A stretch of DNA of 64,000 nt from Aliagarivorans taiwanensis DSM 22990 (GCF_000429505.1 NZ_AUBZ01000025.1:1-64000), one strand, 5' to 3'. Numbered from the stretch's first letter, positions 28,208 through 36,525 are shown. Translations and numbers: made by a program. The notes: generated by a model not told the origin, from the sequence alone.

Positions 28208-29110
28208 TTAAGGCGCAAGGATTGCGGCTAACTCAGCAAAGTATTCACTGGCAGCCGTCGCATAGCGCTGCTGCTGCTCGCCACGGGGAAACGCGCCACT
28301 CTGCGCAAGCTCACCCTGCTTGGTACCACTGACCAAGTATTGGTTTTTGATATCTTCTCGCCCTTGCAGCCAGCCCTCAAACGCTCGGGCGGTCAGTTCC
28401 TCGGGCTGGGAAAAGTAGCGGGTACCGTTATCACGATCTAACGCTAAGCCATCCTTGACTAGCTGGCTGGGCTGATTCAGATCGCCACTTAACAACACGG
28501 CGGCAAACAGGCGGTGCAAGCAATGGTTGAGCGGGTGATCGGTGAGCGGCTCATCGTGTAGCCACCGACGCGAGGCAAACGCATTGGCCCGACCTGGCTC
28601 CTCGAACGCCTTGCCGGCGAGATGATTGTCTAGCGCATGCCACCATTCATGGGCCAGTGCTCCAGCGCCTGCATTCTTAGCTAAGGCCAAGGTGGCAGAC
28701 CCCGGTGCATAGTGCGCCTGCACGCCGCGCTGCCCTCCCCGGCCAAAGGCCAATGCCAGACTTTCGCGCAAGCCAATAGCCGCCGGTGGCAAGGCCAGCA
28801 TAAAGGCCAGATCGGCAAAGGCATCAAACAACAGGTTGGCCGCCAGCTGACGCTCCTCGCGGGTGACCCACGCCCCCACCTCAATCGAGCGAAAGCCGAA
28901 CTGCTGCTTGATATCGACGAAATCAACGTCATCACCGAAGCGGTAGTCAGGCCCACGCCGGAAGTACTGGCGATACAGTCCGCTGGCTTTTGCGTTCAAA
29001 GAAGCCGCATCAGGTGAAGACGCGTTTATTGAGGCCGCTTTTGATGTTGGCGTTTTTGCTGATGGCGCTTTGGATGATGGCGCTTTTGTAAACAGAAAGC
29101 TCGAAGACAT
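28208..29110 (-). CDS. CLCA_X-type putative metallopeptidase
   Basis: A 300-residue protein resembling the CLCA_X family of marine Gammaproteobacteria. A low-complexity Ala/Ser/Pro/Lys N terminus (residues 8-43) contains repeats of xxSKAP/xxSKAA. A globular part follows with FGFRSIEVGAWVTREERQLA and a zinc-protease-like motif HEWWH at 154-158 inside ALAHEWWHALDNH. Tyr and Glu residues downstream could complete the site. No signal peptide is evident. ATG 29110 is used; the longer frame upstream has no ribosome site. The function is unproven, and the HExxH motif suggests a zinc-dependent peptidase fold. Confidence 0.75.
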   Translation of the reverse strand: MSSSFLFTKAPSSKAPSAKTPTSKAASINASSPDAASLNAKASGLYRQYFRRGPDYRFGDDVDFVDIKQQFGFRSIEVGAWVTREERQLAANLLFDAFADLAFMLALPPAAIGLRESLALAFGRGGQRGVQAHYAPGSATLALAKNAGAGALAHEWWHALDNHLAGKAFEEPGRANAFASRRWLHDEPLTDHPLNHCLHRLFAAVLLSGDLNQPSQLVKDGLALDRDNGTRYFSQPEELTARAFEGWLQGREDIKNQYLVSGTKQGELAQSGAFPRGEQQQRYATAASEYFAELAAILAP

Positions 29111-29265
29111 AAGATGCAGGTTTACCGTAACAGCCGCAGTGTAGCAACTCACCGGTGCTGCGCAAGCAGTCTAGCCCCAATCGCATACCGCAAAATAGAG
29201 ATAGCCAAGCGTCCTCGACAGGTGCTTAACTAAGCAAATGCCCCATCATTACCCGAAGGTCCACT

Positions 29266-30240
29266 ATGACACTCGCTACCCTCGCCATCGTCGTTGGCTT
29301 TGTACTGCTGGTTTGGAGCGCCGAGCGCTTTGTTGACGGCGCCGCCGCAACCGCCAGCCACGCTGGTATGCCGCCGCTACTAATCGGCATGGTGGTAGTG
29401 GGATTTGGCACCTCCGCCCCGGAGATGGTGGTTTCCGCCATCGCCGCAGTCAACGGCAACCCGCAGTTGGCGCTGGGCAATGCGCTGGGTTCAAACATCG
29501 TCAACACCGGCTTGATACTCGGACTCACCGCATTGATTGCGCCCATCGCAGTCCAATCGAGCATTGTGCGCAAAGAGCTGCCGCTGTTGGTGGGCGTCAG
29601 CCTGCTATTGGGCGCGCTGCTGTGGAATGGCAGCTTGGGGCGGCCAGAAGCTGTTGTGCTGTTGCTGGTATTTGCCGGGCTGATTGGATGGAGTGTGTAT
29701 TCCGGTCTAAACGGCAAGGAAGATGCACTACAAAGCGACACTGAAGAAGTACTGGCGCAGCAGCAGATGCCACTTAACACCGCGCTGATGTGGCTGATTA
29801 TCGGCTTAGTCTTGCTGATTGTTAGCTCCCGAATACTGGTTTGGGGCGCTGTCGCCATTGCCCAATCCATGGGCATCAGCGATTTGGTGATCGGACTTAC
29901 CATTGTCGCCTTAGGTACTTCATTGCCAGAGCTGGCGGCCTCGGTGATTGCTGCGCGTAAAGGCGAGCACGATATCGCCATCGGCAATATCGTCGGCTCC
30001 AACCTGTTCAATATCTCCGCCGTCATCGGTATTGCCGGGGTGATTACACCCATGGCCTCGATGCCCGCCAGCGTTTTGTCGCGCGACTGGTTGGTGATGC
30101 TGGGCATGACCTTGGCGCTGTTCGTGATGGCCTACGGCTTTGGCAGGCAGGGGCGGATTAATCGCTTTGAAGGCACTGCGCTGCTACTCGCCTATGCGTC
30201 CTACAACCTCTGGTTGGTCATGTCAGTTACCACAAGCTGA
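29266..30240 (+). CDS. Ca2+/Na+ (cation) antiporter, YrbG-like
   Basis: A 324-residue CaCA-superfamily exchanger with about ten membrane segments in two inverted halves. Both alpha repeats are clear: GFGTSAPEMVVSAIAAVNGN with ALGNALGSNIVNTGLIL (about residues 46-85), and ALGTSLPELAASVIAARKGE with AIGNIVGSNLFNISAVIG (about 214-255). The paired glutamates in APE and LPE bind the cation. It probably extrudes calcium in exchange for sodium or protons across the inner membrane. Full length and in frame. It is not part of the usual yrb/mla-kdsD cluster and stands alone. Confidence 0.92.
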   Translation: MTLATLAIVVGFVLLVWSAERFVDGAAATASHAGMPPLLIGMVVVGFGTSAPEMVVSAIAAVNGNPQLALGNALGSNIVNTGLILGLTALIAPIAVQSSIVRKELPLLVGVSLLLGALLWNGSLGRPEAVVLLLVFAGLIGWSVYSGLNGKEDALQSDTEEVLAQQQMPLNTALMWLIIGLVLLIVSSRILVWGAVAIAQSMGISDLVIGLTIVALGTSLPELAASVIAARKGEHDIAIGNIVGSNLFNISAVIGIAGVITPMASMPASVLSRDWLVMLGMTLALFVMAYGFGRQGRINRFEGTALLLAYASYNLWLVMSVTTS

Positions 30241-30354
30241 AAGCCGTGACGGTTTGATCGACGTTAAGACTCAAATCAGTTGATGACTATTCACACAGTC
30301 GCCTCGCCTAAAATGTGATAGCTTAGCCTCACTATTTACCTTGAAGGCAGTACC

Positions 30355-30903
30355 GTGGCGCTTAAACCCACCATCTACAAGTTCCGAATCCACCTGTCGG
30401 ATCTGAATATCGATCACTACGACAGCTTGAGTCTGACCATTGCTCAGCACCCGTCTGAGAACCCAGAGCGCATGTTGACCCGGGTGTTAGCCGCCTGTTT
30501 GTTGGCGCAAAAGCAGCCGGAGATGACCAAAGGCCTGAGTGAGATTGACGAGCCCGATCTGTGGGTACGCACCCTCGATCAGCAGATTACGTTGTGGGTA
30601 GAGGTGGGCGAGCCGACCTTTGACCGCCTCAAAAAAGCCTGCCGCAGCGCCAAGCAAGTGGACGTATTCAGCTTCAACAGCAAATCGGACACTTGGTTTG
30701 GCCAATCCCAAGGCAAATTCAGTCAATTGCCGGTCAAGATCACCCAGTTTAATGCCCGCGATATCGAGGCCTTTAGCGCGCTGCTGACGCGTACCATGGA
30801 CCTGTCGGTGACGATTACTGGCGAGACGGCCTTTATCAACACCGAGAGCGGTGATTGCGAGGTGCACTGGCAAGTCTTACAAGATACCCAAGGACAAGCA
30901 TGA
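30355..30903 (+). CDS. yaeQ: YaeQ family protein
   Basis: A 182-residue protein of the YaeQ family, which has a PD-(D/E)XK nuclease-like fold but no established activity. The N terminus MALKPTIYKFRIHLSDLNID followed by HYDSLSLTIAQHPSENPERM is highly characteristic. EPDLWVRTLDQQITLWVEVG in the middle holds the nuclease-like acidic residues. Start is GTG 30355. Its stop codon overlaps the next gene (ATGA), indicating an operon. In E. coli, YaeQ suppresses effects of RfaH loss, which does not define its reaction. Confidence 0.93.
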   Translation: MALKPTIYKFRIHLSDLNIDHYDSLSLTIAQHPSENPERMLTRVLAACLLAQKQPEMTKGLSEIDEPDLWVRTLDQQITLWVEVGEPTFDRLKKACRSAKQVDVFSFNSKSDTWFGQSQGKFSQLPVKITQFNARDIEAFSALLTRTMDLSVTITGETAFINTESGDCEVHWQVLQDTQGQA

Positions 30904-31256
30904 ATAACGTCTCCATCCTGGCGATGCATGGCATCGTGTTCCTCGCACTGCTCGCCTTTAAAACCTTGGTGCAACGCCCTGCGATTGCAGAAAAGTTTAA
31001 CCGTTTCGCACTCGGTGATCGGATGGTGAATCTGCTGCGCATCGGTTTTTGGATGGTGGCGTTTGCCTATATGATCATCAGCCACACAGCCTATCAGCAA
31101 GCGCACTGGGCTATTGAAGGGCTGTCGATGGCGGTGATTATTTTCTCCGCCTTGGTGGTATTTGAGCTGATTAAACAGCTCGGTTGGCTGATTATTGTTC
31201 CACTAAGCCTGCTGGCGGTTAGCTGCTGGCCAAGCCCTGGCGCGGGGCTGGGTTAG
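30900..31256 (+). CDS. Small membrane protein, unknown function
   Basis: I do not recognise the family. The 118-residue protein has four hydrophobic stretches (about residues 5-20, 42-62, 70-90 and 95-110), so it is probably an inner-membrane protein. ATG 30900 overlaps the YaeQ stop by four bases behind AAGGACA, which supports both the start and coupling to yaeQ. No motif suggests an activity. Confidence 0.7.
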   Translation: MNNVSILAMHGIVFLALLAFKTLVQRPAIAEKFNRFALGDRMVNLLRIGFWMVAFAYMIISHTAYQQAHWAIEGLSMAVIIFSALVVFELIKQLGWLIIVPLSLLAVSCWPSPGAGLG

Positions 31257-31285
31257 GCCCTTCCCTGGCGAATCGCTCTAGAGGT

Positions 31286-31717
31286 CTAAAAACTGATCGA
31301 GCGACGCGGCTTTTTACCTTTGACGCCGCTATCGGCCGCGGACTCTGACACGTTTTTAGGCGCGCTTTTTCCAGTGCTTTTTTCAGAAGCGCTCTGCTTA
31401 GGCGCCTTACCCTTAGCTTTGTTTGGCTGCGCCGCTTTACGCACTGGCACCTCGGTGATCGGCTGGTCGCACACCACCAAGAAAAACTCGCCGTTAAACT
31501 CAATCACATCGCCGTCGTACATCTTGCGACGTTTGCGGGTTTCCAGCTCACCATTAACCGCCACATAGCCCTCGCTAATCAGCTGCTTGGCTTCGCCGCC
31601 ACCGCCCACTAAATTGGCAATTTTAAGGGTCTTATACAGCTCGACCGGCTGGGCGGTAACAAATAGCTCTTCGGCTTCGACCAGGAACTCCTGCTCATCA
31701 TCTGAATGTTCGGTCAT
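31286..31717 (-). CDS. S4-domain RNA-binding protein with a basic C-terminal tail
   Basis: A 143-residue protein. After an acidic N terminus (residues 1-25) comes an S4 RNA-binding domain (about 25-85) with LKIANLVGGGGEAKQLISEG and VAVNGELETRKRRKMYDGDV, like E. coli YbcJ (RlbA). A tail of about 50 residues follows, rich in Lys, Ser, Pro and Ala (about 95-143) and ending GKKPRRSISF. It probably binds structured RNA, perhaps rRNA. ATG 31717 follows AGGGGAG. The tail is absent from minimal YbcJ proteins. Confidence 0.85.
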   Translation of the reverse strand: MTEHSDDEQEFLVEAEELFVTAQPVELYKTLKIANLVGGGGEAKQLISEGYVAVNGELETRKRRKMYDGDVIEFNGEFFLVVCDQPITEVPVRKAAQPNKAKGKAPKQSASEKSTGKSAPKNVSESAADSGVKGKKPRRSISF

Positions 31718-31789
31718 AGCGACTCCCCTGAGGCTGTATTTAAAGGCGCGCCGATTATGGTTGCTTACGCAGACAAGGTCAATGAGCCC

Positions 31790-31953
31790 TAATACCAATC
31801 CACATAAGTAACTGCTCATTCTTGCTAGTTAAAGTCATTGATGACAGCGTCAACGCTTTTGTAATTAGCCCACTAGTCACGGCAAGCGCTTCCTCGTCCT
31901 CAATGATTTTCCCTGCGCAATCTCTGATCACTTACTTATCCGGATTGGTATTA
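31790..31953. repeat. Second type of miniature inverted-repeat element (164 bp)
   Basis: The ends form a 22-bp terminal inverted repeat with two mismatches. It begins TAATACCAATCCACATAAG and its complement ends TTACTTATCCGGATTGGTA followed by TTA. The interior is non-coding and not palindromic. It lies between the S4 gene and the YgjV-like gene. This element is unrelated in sequence to the 263-bp family. It looks like a MITE mobilised by a transposase elsewhere. Confidence 0.85.
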
Positions 31954-32000
31954 ACAAACGGTCTATACTCTCTGGGTTTTATGTAACAAGGAGTTATCTC

Positions 32001-32615
32001 ATGGATTGGGTTGAATGGTTTGGCTATCTGGCATCGGTCATCGTTGCGGTCTCGCTAACCATGCGTTCGATAGTTAGACTGCGTTGGTGGAATCTTCTCG
32101 GGGCCGCCTGCTTTAGCCTGTATGGCTTTATCATTGCCGCCCTGCCGGTGGCCTTTTTGAACCTGTTTATCGTGTTTGCCAACCTCTACTACTTGCGGGC
32201 GATATACAGCGCCAAAGACCAGTTTCAACTGGTTGAAGCCCAACCCGACAGCCCGATGGTTAAACACTGGCTACAGCAATATCACAGCGACATTGTCAGC
32301 TACTTCCCGCACTTTCAAACCGAACAACCCAGCGAGCGACTATGTTGGGTGCTAATGCGCAATCAAGACGCCGTGGGGGTGCTCATTGCCGAGCAGCAAT
32401 CGCAACAGCTACAGATCCACCTCGACTATGTATTTCCTGCCTACCGCGACTTTAAGACCGGCGCCTTTCTGTATCAGGAGTCCGGCCTGTTCCGCTCGCT
32501 CGGCGTCAGTGAGTTGTTGGCCAAGGGCGAGGTCAAAAGTCACCAGCAGTATCTGGAAAAGATGGGCTTTACCGCCCTGCCCAATCAGCTCTACTCCATG
32601 CAGCTACCTGGTTAG
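32001..32615 (+). CDS. YgjV-like membrane protein with a C-terminal acetyltransferase-like domain
   Basis: A 204-residue protein. The first ~75 residues have three hydrophobic segments, with WFGYLASVIVAVSLTMRSIV and LRWWNLLGAACFSLYGFIIA typical of YgjV-type inner-membrane proteins. The remaining ~125 residues are soluble. Their closing pattern, KTGAFLYQESGLFRSLGVSEL then SHQQYLEKMGFTAL, looks like the end of a GNAT fold (Y-x-x-x-G-F). The GNAT acetyl-CoA loop (Q/R-x-x-G-x-G/A) is absent, so catalysis is doubtful. ATG 32001 follows AAGGAG. The gene begins 47 bases after a miniature element. Confidence 0.75.
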   Translation: MDWVEWFGYLASVIVAVSLTMRSIVRLRWWNLLGAACFSLYGFIIAALPVAFLNLFIVFANLYYLRAIYSAKDQFQLVEAQPDSPMVKHWLQQYHSDIVSYFPHFQTEQPSERLCWVLMRNQDAVGVLIAEQQSQQLQIHLDYVFPAYRDFKTGAFLYQESGLFRSLGVSELLAKGEVKSHQQYLEKMGFTALPNQLYSMQLPG

Positions 32616-32650
32616 CCCTGCAACGCTCTAAGCGCCCTTAATGCGCTCAG

Positions 32651-32977
32651 TTAAGGGCGGATCCCCAGCCACTCCTGCAGCAGCAAGCCCATGTAGAACT
32701 GGTGATTCACCACGCTCCCGTGGCGGTATAGCACCGAGTCGCTGGTAAGCAGATACTCGATAAGACGACCGTTTTCCTCGACGATGATCTGGCAATCCGG
32801 GCGCACTCTCACCGGCCGCCCGCGCGGCCAAAAACGCGACAACCACTCACCGAGATTGCGGCGAAGCCAGCCACCTTCCACCCGTCTTAACTCATCTTCG
32901 ACCAAGGCCTGTTGATAGCTGTCGAGCAGCAGCTCGTTTTGCGTGGCGTACTCGACAATGCGGATACTGTTAGCCAT
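32651..32977 (-). CDS. Small soluble protein, unknown, paired with the caspase-like gene
   Basis: I do not recognise the family. The 108-residue protein has no signal peptide or membrane segment. It is rich in Arg and aromatic residues, with LRRNLGEWLSRFWPRGRPVR (about 42-61) as its most striking stretch. The rest predicts short helices and strands. Its ATG (32975-32977) overlaps the upstream stop in TAATG, so it is coupled to the caspase-like gene and may act on it or with it. Confidence 0.65.
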   Translation of the reverse strand: MANSIRIVEYATQNELLLDSYQQALVEDELRRVEGGWLRRNLGEWLSRFWPRGRPVRVRPDCQIIVEENGRLIEYLLTSDSVLYRHGSVVNHQFYMGLLLQEWLGIRP

Positions 32978-33615
32978 TACCAACTCCCATTCTTAAAGTT
33001 CGCCCAGCAGGCATTGCCAGTGGCACTGCTGCCACCAGGATAGCGCTGCCACACTGTGCGCGAGACCGGTGGCCAAGCGAGAGCAAAGTTGTATTCGTTA
33101 AAGCTGTCGACGATCTTCTCGTTACCCTCGCCATGGCTGCCGCTGAGATAGCCCTTGCTGCCATACACCCTGATTTTGTGGGCAAAGTTCTGCGCATCGA
33201 AGGGCATGGCCTTGGCCAGCTGCTGGGCAATCGGGCCGACTCGGGCGGGATCTTGAATGCGGGTGGTGCGCGGCAGCCCAGTGTTACAACCGGAGAGGTA
33301 GATCTCCGCCTCATCGCACCAGTTCAGTGTTTTAAGCTGAGCCGCCCAATTAGTTACATCCAAGCGCGACATATCGTTGATGGAGATGGGGTTACCATGG
33401 GCGACGATCTCCAACACCTTGAGGCAGGGGTTCCCGGGGTTTATCGTCAGAAGCTGATTGACCTTGGTGATAAGGTCAGCGAGGTTGTCATAGCCGAGGA
33501 TGATCTCCCAGGTGTTAGGAAGGTTGCGCACGATACGGGTCTCCTCCGCATCATAATCCGCCTGAGAGTCCCAACCTCCGGTAAACGGGGCAACGACTTT
33601 TAGTTCTGAACTCAT
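32977..33615 (-). CDS. Caspase-fold (clan CD)-like protein with a His/Cys dyad
   Basis: A 212-residue soluble protein. The segment KVLEIVAHGNPISIND places His73 after a hydrophobic strand and before Gly. AEIYLSGCNTGLPR places Cys110 after the next strand. This His-Gly ... Ser-Gly-Cys-Asn-Thr-Gly pair is the layout of clan CD cysteine peptidases and of related DUF4347/CHAT-type domains. A third conserved-looking stretch is KIRVYGSKGYLSGSHGEGNE. No signal peptide is present. Ribosome site AGGAG precedes ATG 33615. The downstream gene overlaps its stop. The peptidase assignment is inference from two motifs, and the family may be non-catalytic. Confidence 0.6.
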   Translation of the reverse strand: MSSELKVVAPFTGGWDSQADYDAEETRIVRNLPNTWEIILGYDNLADLITKVNQLLTINPGNPCLKVLEIVAHGNPISINDMSRLDVTNWAAQLKTLNWCDEAEIYLSGCNTGLPRTTRIQDPARVGPIAQQLAKAMPFDAQNFAHKIRVYGSKGYLSGSHGEGNEKIVDSFNEYNFALAWPPVSRTVWQRYPGGSSATGNACWANFKNGSW

Positions 33616-34003
33616 GGTCGCTCCTATGCGAGCCTGTGTTTAAACAACCAGCAGTGGCTAAGTAGCTAACTATAGGAGCTATACCCGAATCACCCCAAGA
33701 TGCTTGCTCAGCGAGGTTTTCCAAGCCTTAGAGAAGGCACTTTTTCGCACGCTTAGAGGTTTAAATCAAGGAACAGCAACGCTGCTTGAGGGCTTGGAAA
33801 ACTCGCCCATTGGGAGGAACTCAATGTTCATAGTTCGTCGTTGAAAGCACTTGAAAGGGGATGCCATTCCTGCGTACTTTCGCCTCGCCCTATGAACATT
33901 GAGCTCCTCTGAATCCTGCATCTTGAGGTGATTCGGGTATAAGAACGAGTTTAAAACTAAGTAGACCAGTTAGGTCTGACCCATTTTCTTAGATTGGCTT
34001 GGT
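33616..34003. other. Intergenic region holding miniature element copy 2
   Basis: 388 bases between two minus-strand genes: about 64 bases upstream of the caspase-like gene, the 262-bp element (33680-33941), and 62 bases downstream of the HAD phosphatase gene. Nothing else is recognised. Confidence 0.6.
33680..33941. repeat. Miniature inverted-repeat element, copy 2 (262 bp)
   Basis: Same architecture as copy 1: 24-bp terminal inverted repeats (one mismatch) starting TATACCCGAATCACC. Stem A pairs TTTTCCAAGCC (33717-33727) with GGCTTGGAAAA (33791-33801). Stem B pairs CTCAATGTTCATAG (33820-33833) with CTATGAACATTGAG (33890-33903). Both stems differ from copy 1 on both arms in a compensating way. 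Confidence 0.9.
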
Positions 34004-34648
34004 TTATCTGAGCAGCGCAGGCACCTCCAACAGGCTGCTTACTATGGCCATAGCATTGGCGCGCACATCGTCATCGGGCTTAAGTAAATCCGGCACCATC
34101 ACCGCTTGGCACCCCGCCGCGATGCCCGCGCGCATGCCGTTGTTGGAATCTTCCAACACCATACACTGTGCCGGCGTCACGCCCAGCCGCTCGGTGGCCA
34201 GCAAGTAGCAATCCGGCGCTGGCTTGCCATTGGCGATATCTTCTGCACTGATCACCACCTCGAACTTCTCCAGCCAAGGGCTATCGGCAAAATGGTGGCG
34301 TACTTGCGGCAAGCTCGATGAGGTCACCAACGCCAGTCGATAATTCTGGGCAATCAACTGCTGGAACAGCGCCTCAAAACCGGGTTTGTAGTCTACGGGT
34401 TTATTGGACAGCGCGGTGAGTTGTTGGTCTCGCTCACGGCGAAAGCGCGGCAGATCGAAGCGGCTGCCAAAGTGGCTAAGCAGCATTTGTTCACACTGCG
34501 CGTCTTGCACGCCGATAAAGCCTTGGTAAAACGCATCATCCAAGGTAAAGCCCTGCTCGCTGGCCGCCGCCTGCCAACACAGCTTGTAGCGGCCTTCGGT
34601 ATCGAAAATCAGGCCATCCATATCAAAAAGTACCGTGGAAATAGGCAT
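34004..34648 (-). CDS. HAD-superfamily sugar-phosphate phosphatase / phosphoglucomutase-like hydrolase
   Basis: A 214-residue HAD subfamily IA enzyme with an alpha-helical cap. Motif I DMDGLIFDTE (Asp9 and Asp11 as nucleophile and acid/base), motif II VTSSS near 109, motif III Lys in NGKPAPDCY near 142 and motif IV VLEDSNNGMRAG near 165 are all intact. The group includes sugar-phosphate phosphatases such as YniC and beta-phosphoglucomutases. It stands divergent from the mannitol IIC-only gene, which could hint at a hexitol-phosphate substrate, but nothing in the sequence proves that. Confidence 0.88.
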   Translation of the reverse strand: MPISTVLFDMDGLIFDTEGRYKLCWQAAASEQGFTLDDAFYQGFIGVQDAQCEQMLLSHFGSRFDLPRFRRERDQQLTALSNKPVDYKPGFEALFQQLIAQNYRLALVTSSSLPQVRHHFADSPWLEKFEVVISAEDIANGKPAPDCYLLATERLGVTPAQCMVLEDSNNGMRAGIAAGCQAVMVPDLLKPDDDVRANAMAIVSSLLEVPALLR

Positions 34649-34945
34649 AGCAGTGTCACCTTTGTTGATCGTTGGAACGGAGTCAGTCTATCGATTCGGT
34701 TTGCCCCCCGCAATAAGACGGAGGCGCGCTTCAACCTTAGAATAAGCTACCTTGTTCATAGAAAAGGCATCTTGCACTTGGTAAGGCAAATGCGCATGTG
34801 TTTTACTTAAATCAAACAGTTACATGGTTGTTGTATCCAAGGGATAAGCGCTGTCTTCCGTGTTTAATTTTTCACTGCGTGCCGAGTGCTTGGTCAAGAT
34901 AACGCCAGCCTTCACTCCGCCCGGCGGGAGCATAGACCTATCAAT

Positions 34946-35998
34946 ATGACGACACAGAACCCCAAAGCCCAGCTGCAACAGTTCGGGCGCTTTCTGACCA
35001 ATATGGTGCTCCCCAACATCAGCGCCTTTATTGCCTGGGGCTTTATCGCAGCACTGTTTATCCCCACCGGCTGGTATCCCAACCCGCAGTTAGCCTCTTT
35101 GGTAGAGCCGATGAGCAGTTACCTGCTACCGCTGCTGGTGGGCTTCACTGGCGGGCGCTTGATCGCCGGTGAACGTGGCTCGGTGGTCGGAGCCGTGGCC
35201 ACCATGGGCTTGATCGTTGGCAGCGAACTGCCGATGTTCTTTGGCGCCATGATTGCCGGCCCCCTTGGCGGCTATGCGATTAAGTGGGTGGATAGCCTCT
35301 ACCAAGGCAAGGTCAATCCCGGCTTCGAGATGTTAGTGGATAACTTTTCCGCCGGCTTGGTGGGGATGCTACTGGCGCTGTTTGCCTTTACCGTTATCGG
35401 ACCTATCGTTGAGGCCACCACCTTGCTGTTAAGCTCCGGCATCGACGTATTGCTGCACTTCGACCTACTGCCACTCACCTCGCTGTTGGTGGAACCGGCT
35501 AAGGTGATGTTCCTCAATAATGCGGTTAACCATGGCATATTCTCACCGCTGGGGGTACATGACTCGCTAGAGAACGGCAAGTCGCTGTTCTTCCTTATCG
35601 AAGCCAATCCCGGCCCCGGTCTGGGTGTGCTACTGGCCTATTTTGTGTTTGGCCGTGGCCGCGCTAAGCGCTCAGCCCCCGGCGCCATCATCATTCATTT
35701 ATTAGGCGGAATTCAGGAAATCTACTTCCCTTACGTGCTGATGAACCCCAAACTACTGATAGCCGTTATCTTTGGTGGAGCCTCGGGCGTGGCTACTTTG
35801 TCTTTGTTTGACGCAGGTCTGGTATCGACCGCCTCACCGGGGAGTATATTTGCTATCTTCGCGATGACACCGCGCGACAGTTTCCTTGGGGTGCTGCTTG
35901 CAGTCTTGATCTCCTGCGGGGTTTCGTTCATCATCGCCAGCTTTTTCGTCCACCGAAATACCGTGGTCGAACGTCGTATCAGGAGTCAACAGCAGTGA
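34946..35998 (+). CDS. Mannitol-type PTS enzyme IIC-only protein (no IIB or IIA domain)
   Basis: A 350-residue membrane protein homologous to the IIC part of MtlA. It contains LQQFGRFLTNMVLPNISAFI, TNMVLPN, GFIAALFIPTGW, VGFTGGRLIAGERG, IEANPGPGLGVLLAYFVFG and GGIQEIYFPYVLMNPKLL. It ends in FFVHRNTVVERRI with no IIB cysteine loop or IIA domain. A normal MtlA (as at 41045) has about 640 residues. It could import a hexitol using IIB/IIA domains from the neighbouring MtlA, or act as a facilitator or sensor. ATG 34946 has only a distant GGGAG. It overlaps the next gene by four bases (GTGA), making a coupled IIC-MtlR pair. Confidence 0.88.
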   Translation: MTTQNPKAQLQQFGRFLTNMVLPNISAFIAWGFIAALFIPTGWYPNPQLASLVEPMSSYLLPLLVGFTGGRLIAGERGSVVGAVATMGLIVGSELPMFFGAMIAGPLGGYAIKWVDSLYQGKVNPGFEMLVDNFSAGLVGMLLALFAFTVIGPIVEATTLLLSSGIDVLLHFDLLPLTSLLVEPAKVMFLNNAVNHGIFSPLGVHDSLENGKSLFFLIEANPGPGLGVLLAYFVFGRGRAKRSAPGAIIIHLLGGIQEIYFPYVLMNPKLLIAVIFGGASGVATLSLFDAGLVSTASPGSIFAIFAMTPRDSFLGVLLAVLISCGVSFIIASFFVHRNTVVERRIRSQQQ

Positions 35999-36525
35999 CC
36001 GGCACCAACAGCCGCCAACAATCCGCCTCAGTCATCGACTTAATCGCCAATCTGCCCACGCTCAGAGGCTGTTTAGTCTCGGCCATCGGGCATCTTGAAG
36101 AGTTGCTGCACGAAGCGCTCAACCAGATGTTTCAAGGCAATGACGATGCCACCCGCTATGTGACTGCGCCCTTGCTGGAGCAGCAGGGCCCGCTTGCCGA
36201 TATGACAGTAAAAGCGCGCCTGCTGGTCGCACTGGGACGTATTGAGTCGGATGTGTTCGAAGACATGGAGAAGCTGGCCAAGCTGCGCGATCTGACCGTC
36301 TACTCCCCTGAAGAGCTGACCTTTAGCTCACCGAGTGTGCTGGACGCGCTAGGCCAATTGAGCCACTTCGACAAGAGCCTGCTGCCCTTATTCGAGCAGC
36401 GACTGGCTCAAGCGCCGGACGATGCCTCGTTGCGCGACCAATACCTTGAAACCGTCAACAAGAGCATCCGCTCGGCGCTGGCGCTCACCATCGCCACCCT
36501 CTCGCAGAAGATTAGCGACGATTAA
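35995..36525 (+). CDS. Second MtlR-family regulator
   Basis: A 176-residue protein of the mannitol repressor family, helical and without a classical helix-turn-helix. LEELLHEALNQMF, NDDATRYVTAPLL, VKARLLVALGRIE, LRDQYLETVNKSIRSALAL are the family landmarks and align with the MtlR at 39153. Start is GTG 35995, overlapping the stop of the IIC-only gene. It is shorter than the 211-residue paralogue because it lacks the C-terminal tail. The known E. coli MtlR represses the mtl operon. This copy may regulate the IIC-only gene or oligomerise with MtlR. Confidence 0.87.
   Translation: MTGTNSRQQSASVIDLIANLPTLRGCLVSAIGHLEELLHEALNQMFQGNDDATRYVTAPLLEQQGPLADMTVKARLLVALGRIESDVFEDMEKLAKLRDLTVYSPEELTFSSPSVLDALGQLSHFDKSLLPLFEQRLAQAPDDASLRDQYLETVNKSIRSALALTIATLSQKISDD

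Noticed and set aside
28096..28332. 78-codon plus-strand frame between the SDR and CLCA_X genes
   Set aside because: No ribosome site or recognisable protein pattern, and its second half overlaps the CLCA_X coding sequence.
29000..29110. Short tandem repeats encoding the Ala/Ser/Pro/Lys N terminus of the CLCA_X protein as a phase-variation tract
   Set aside because: The repeats are imperfect and in multiples of three, so slippage would only change length. I treat it as a disordered tail.
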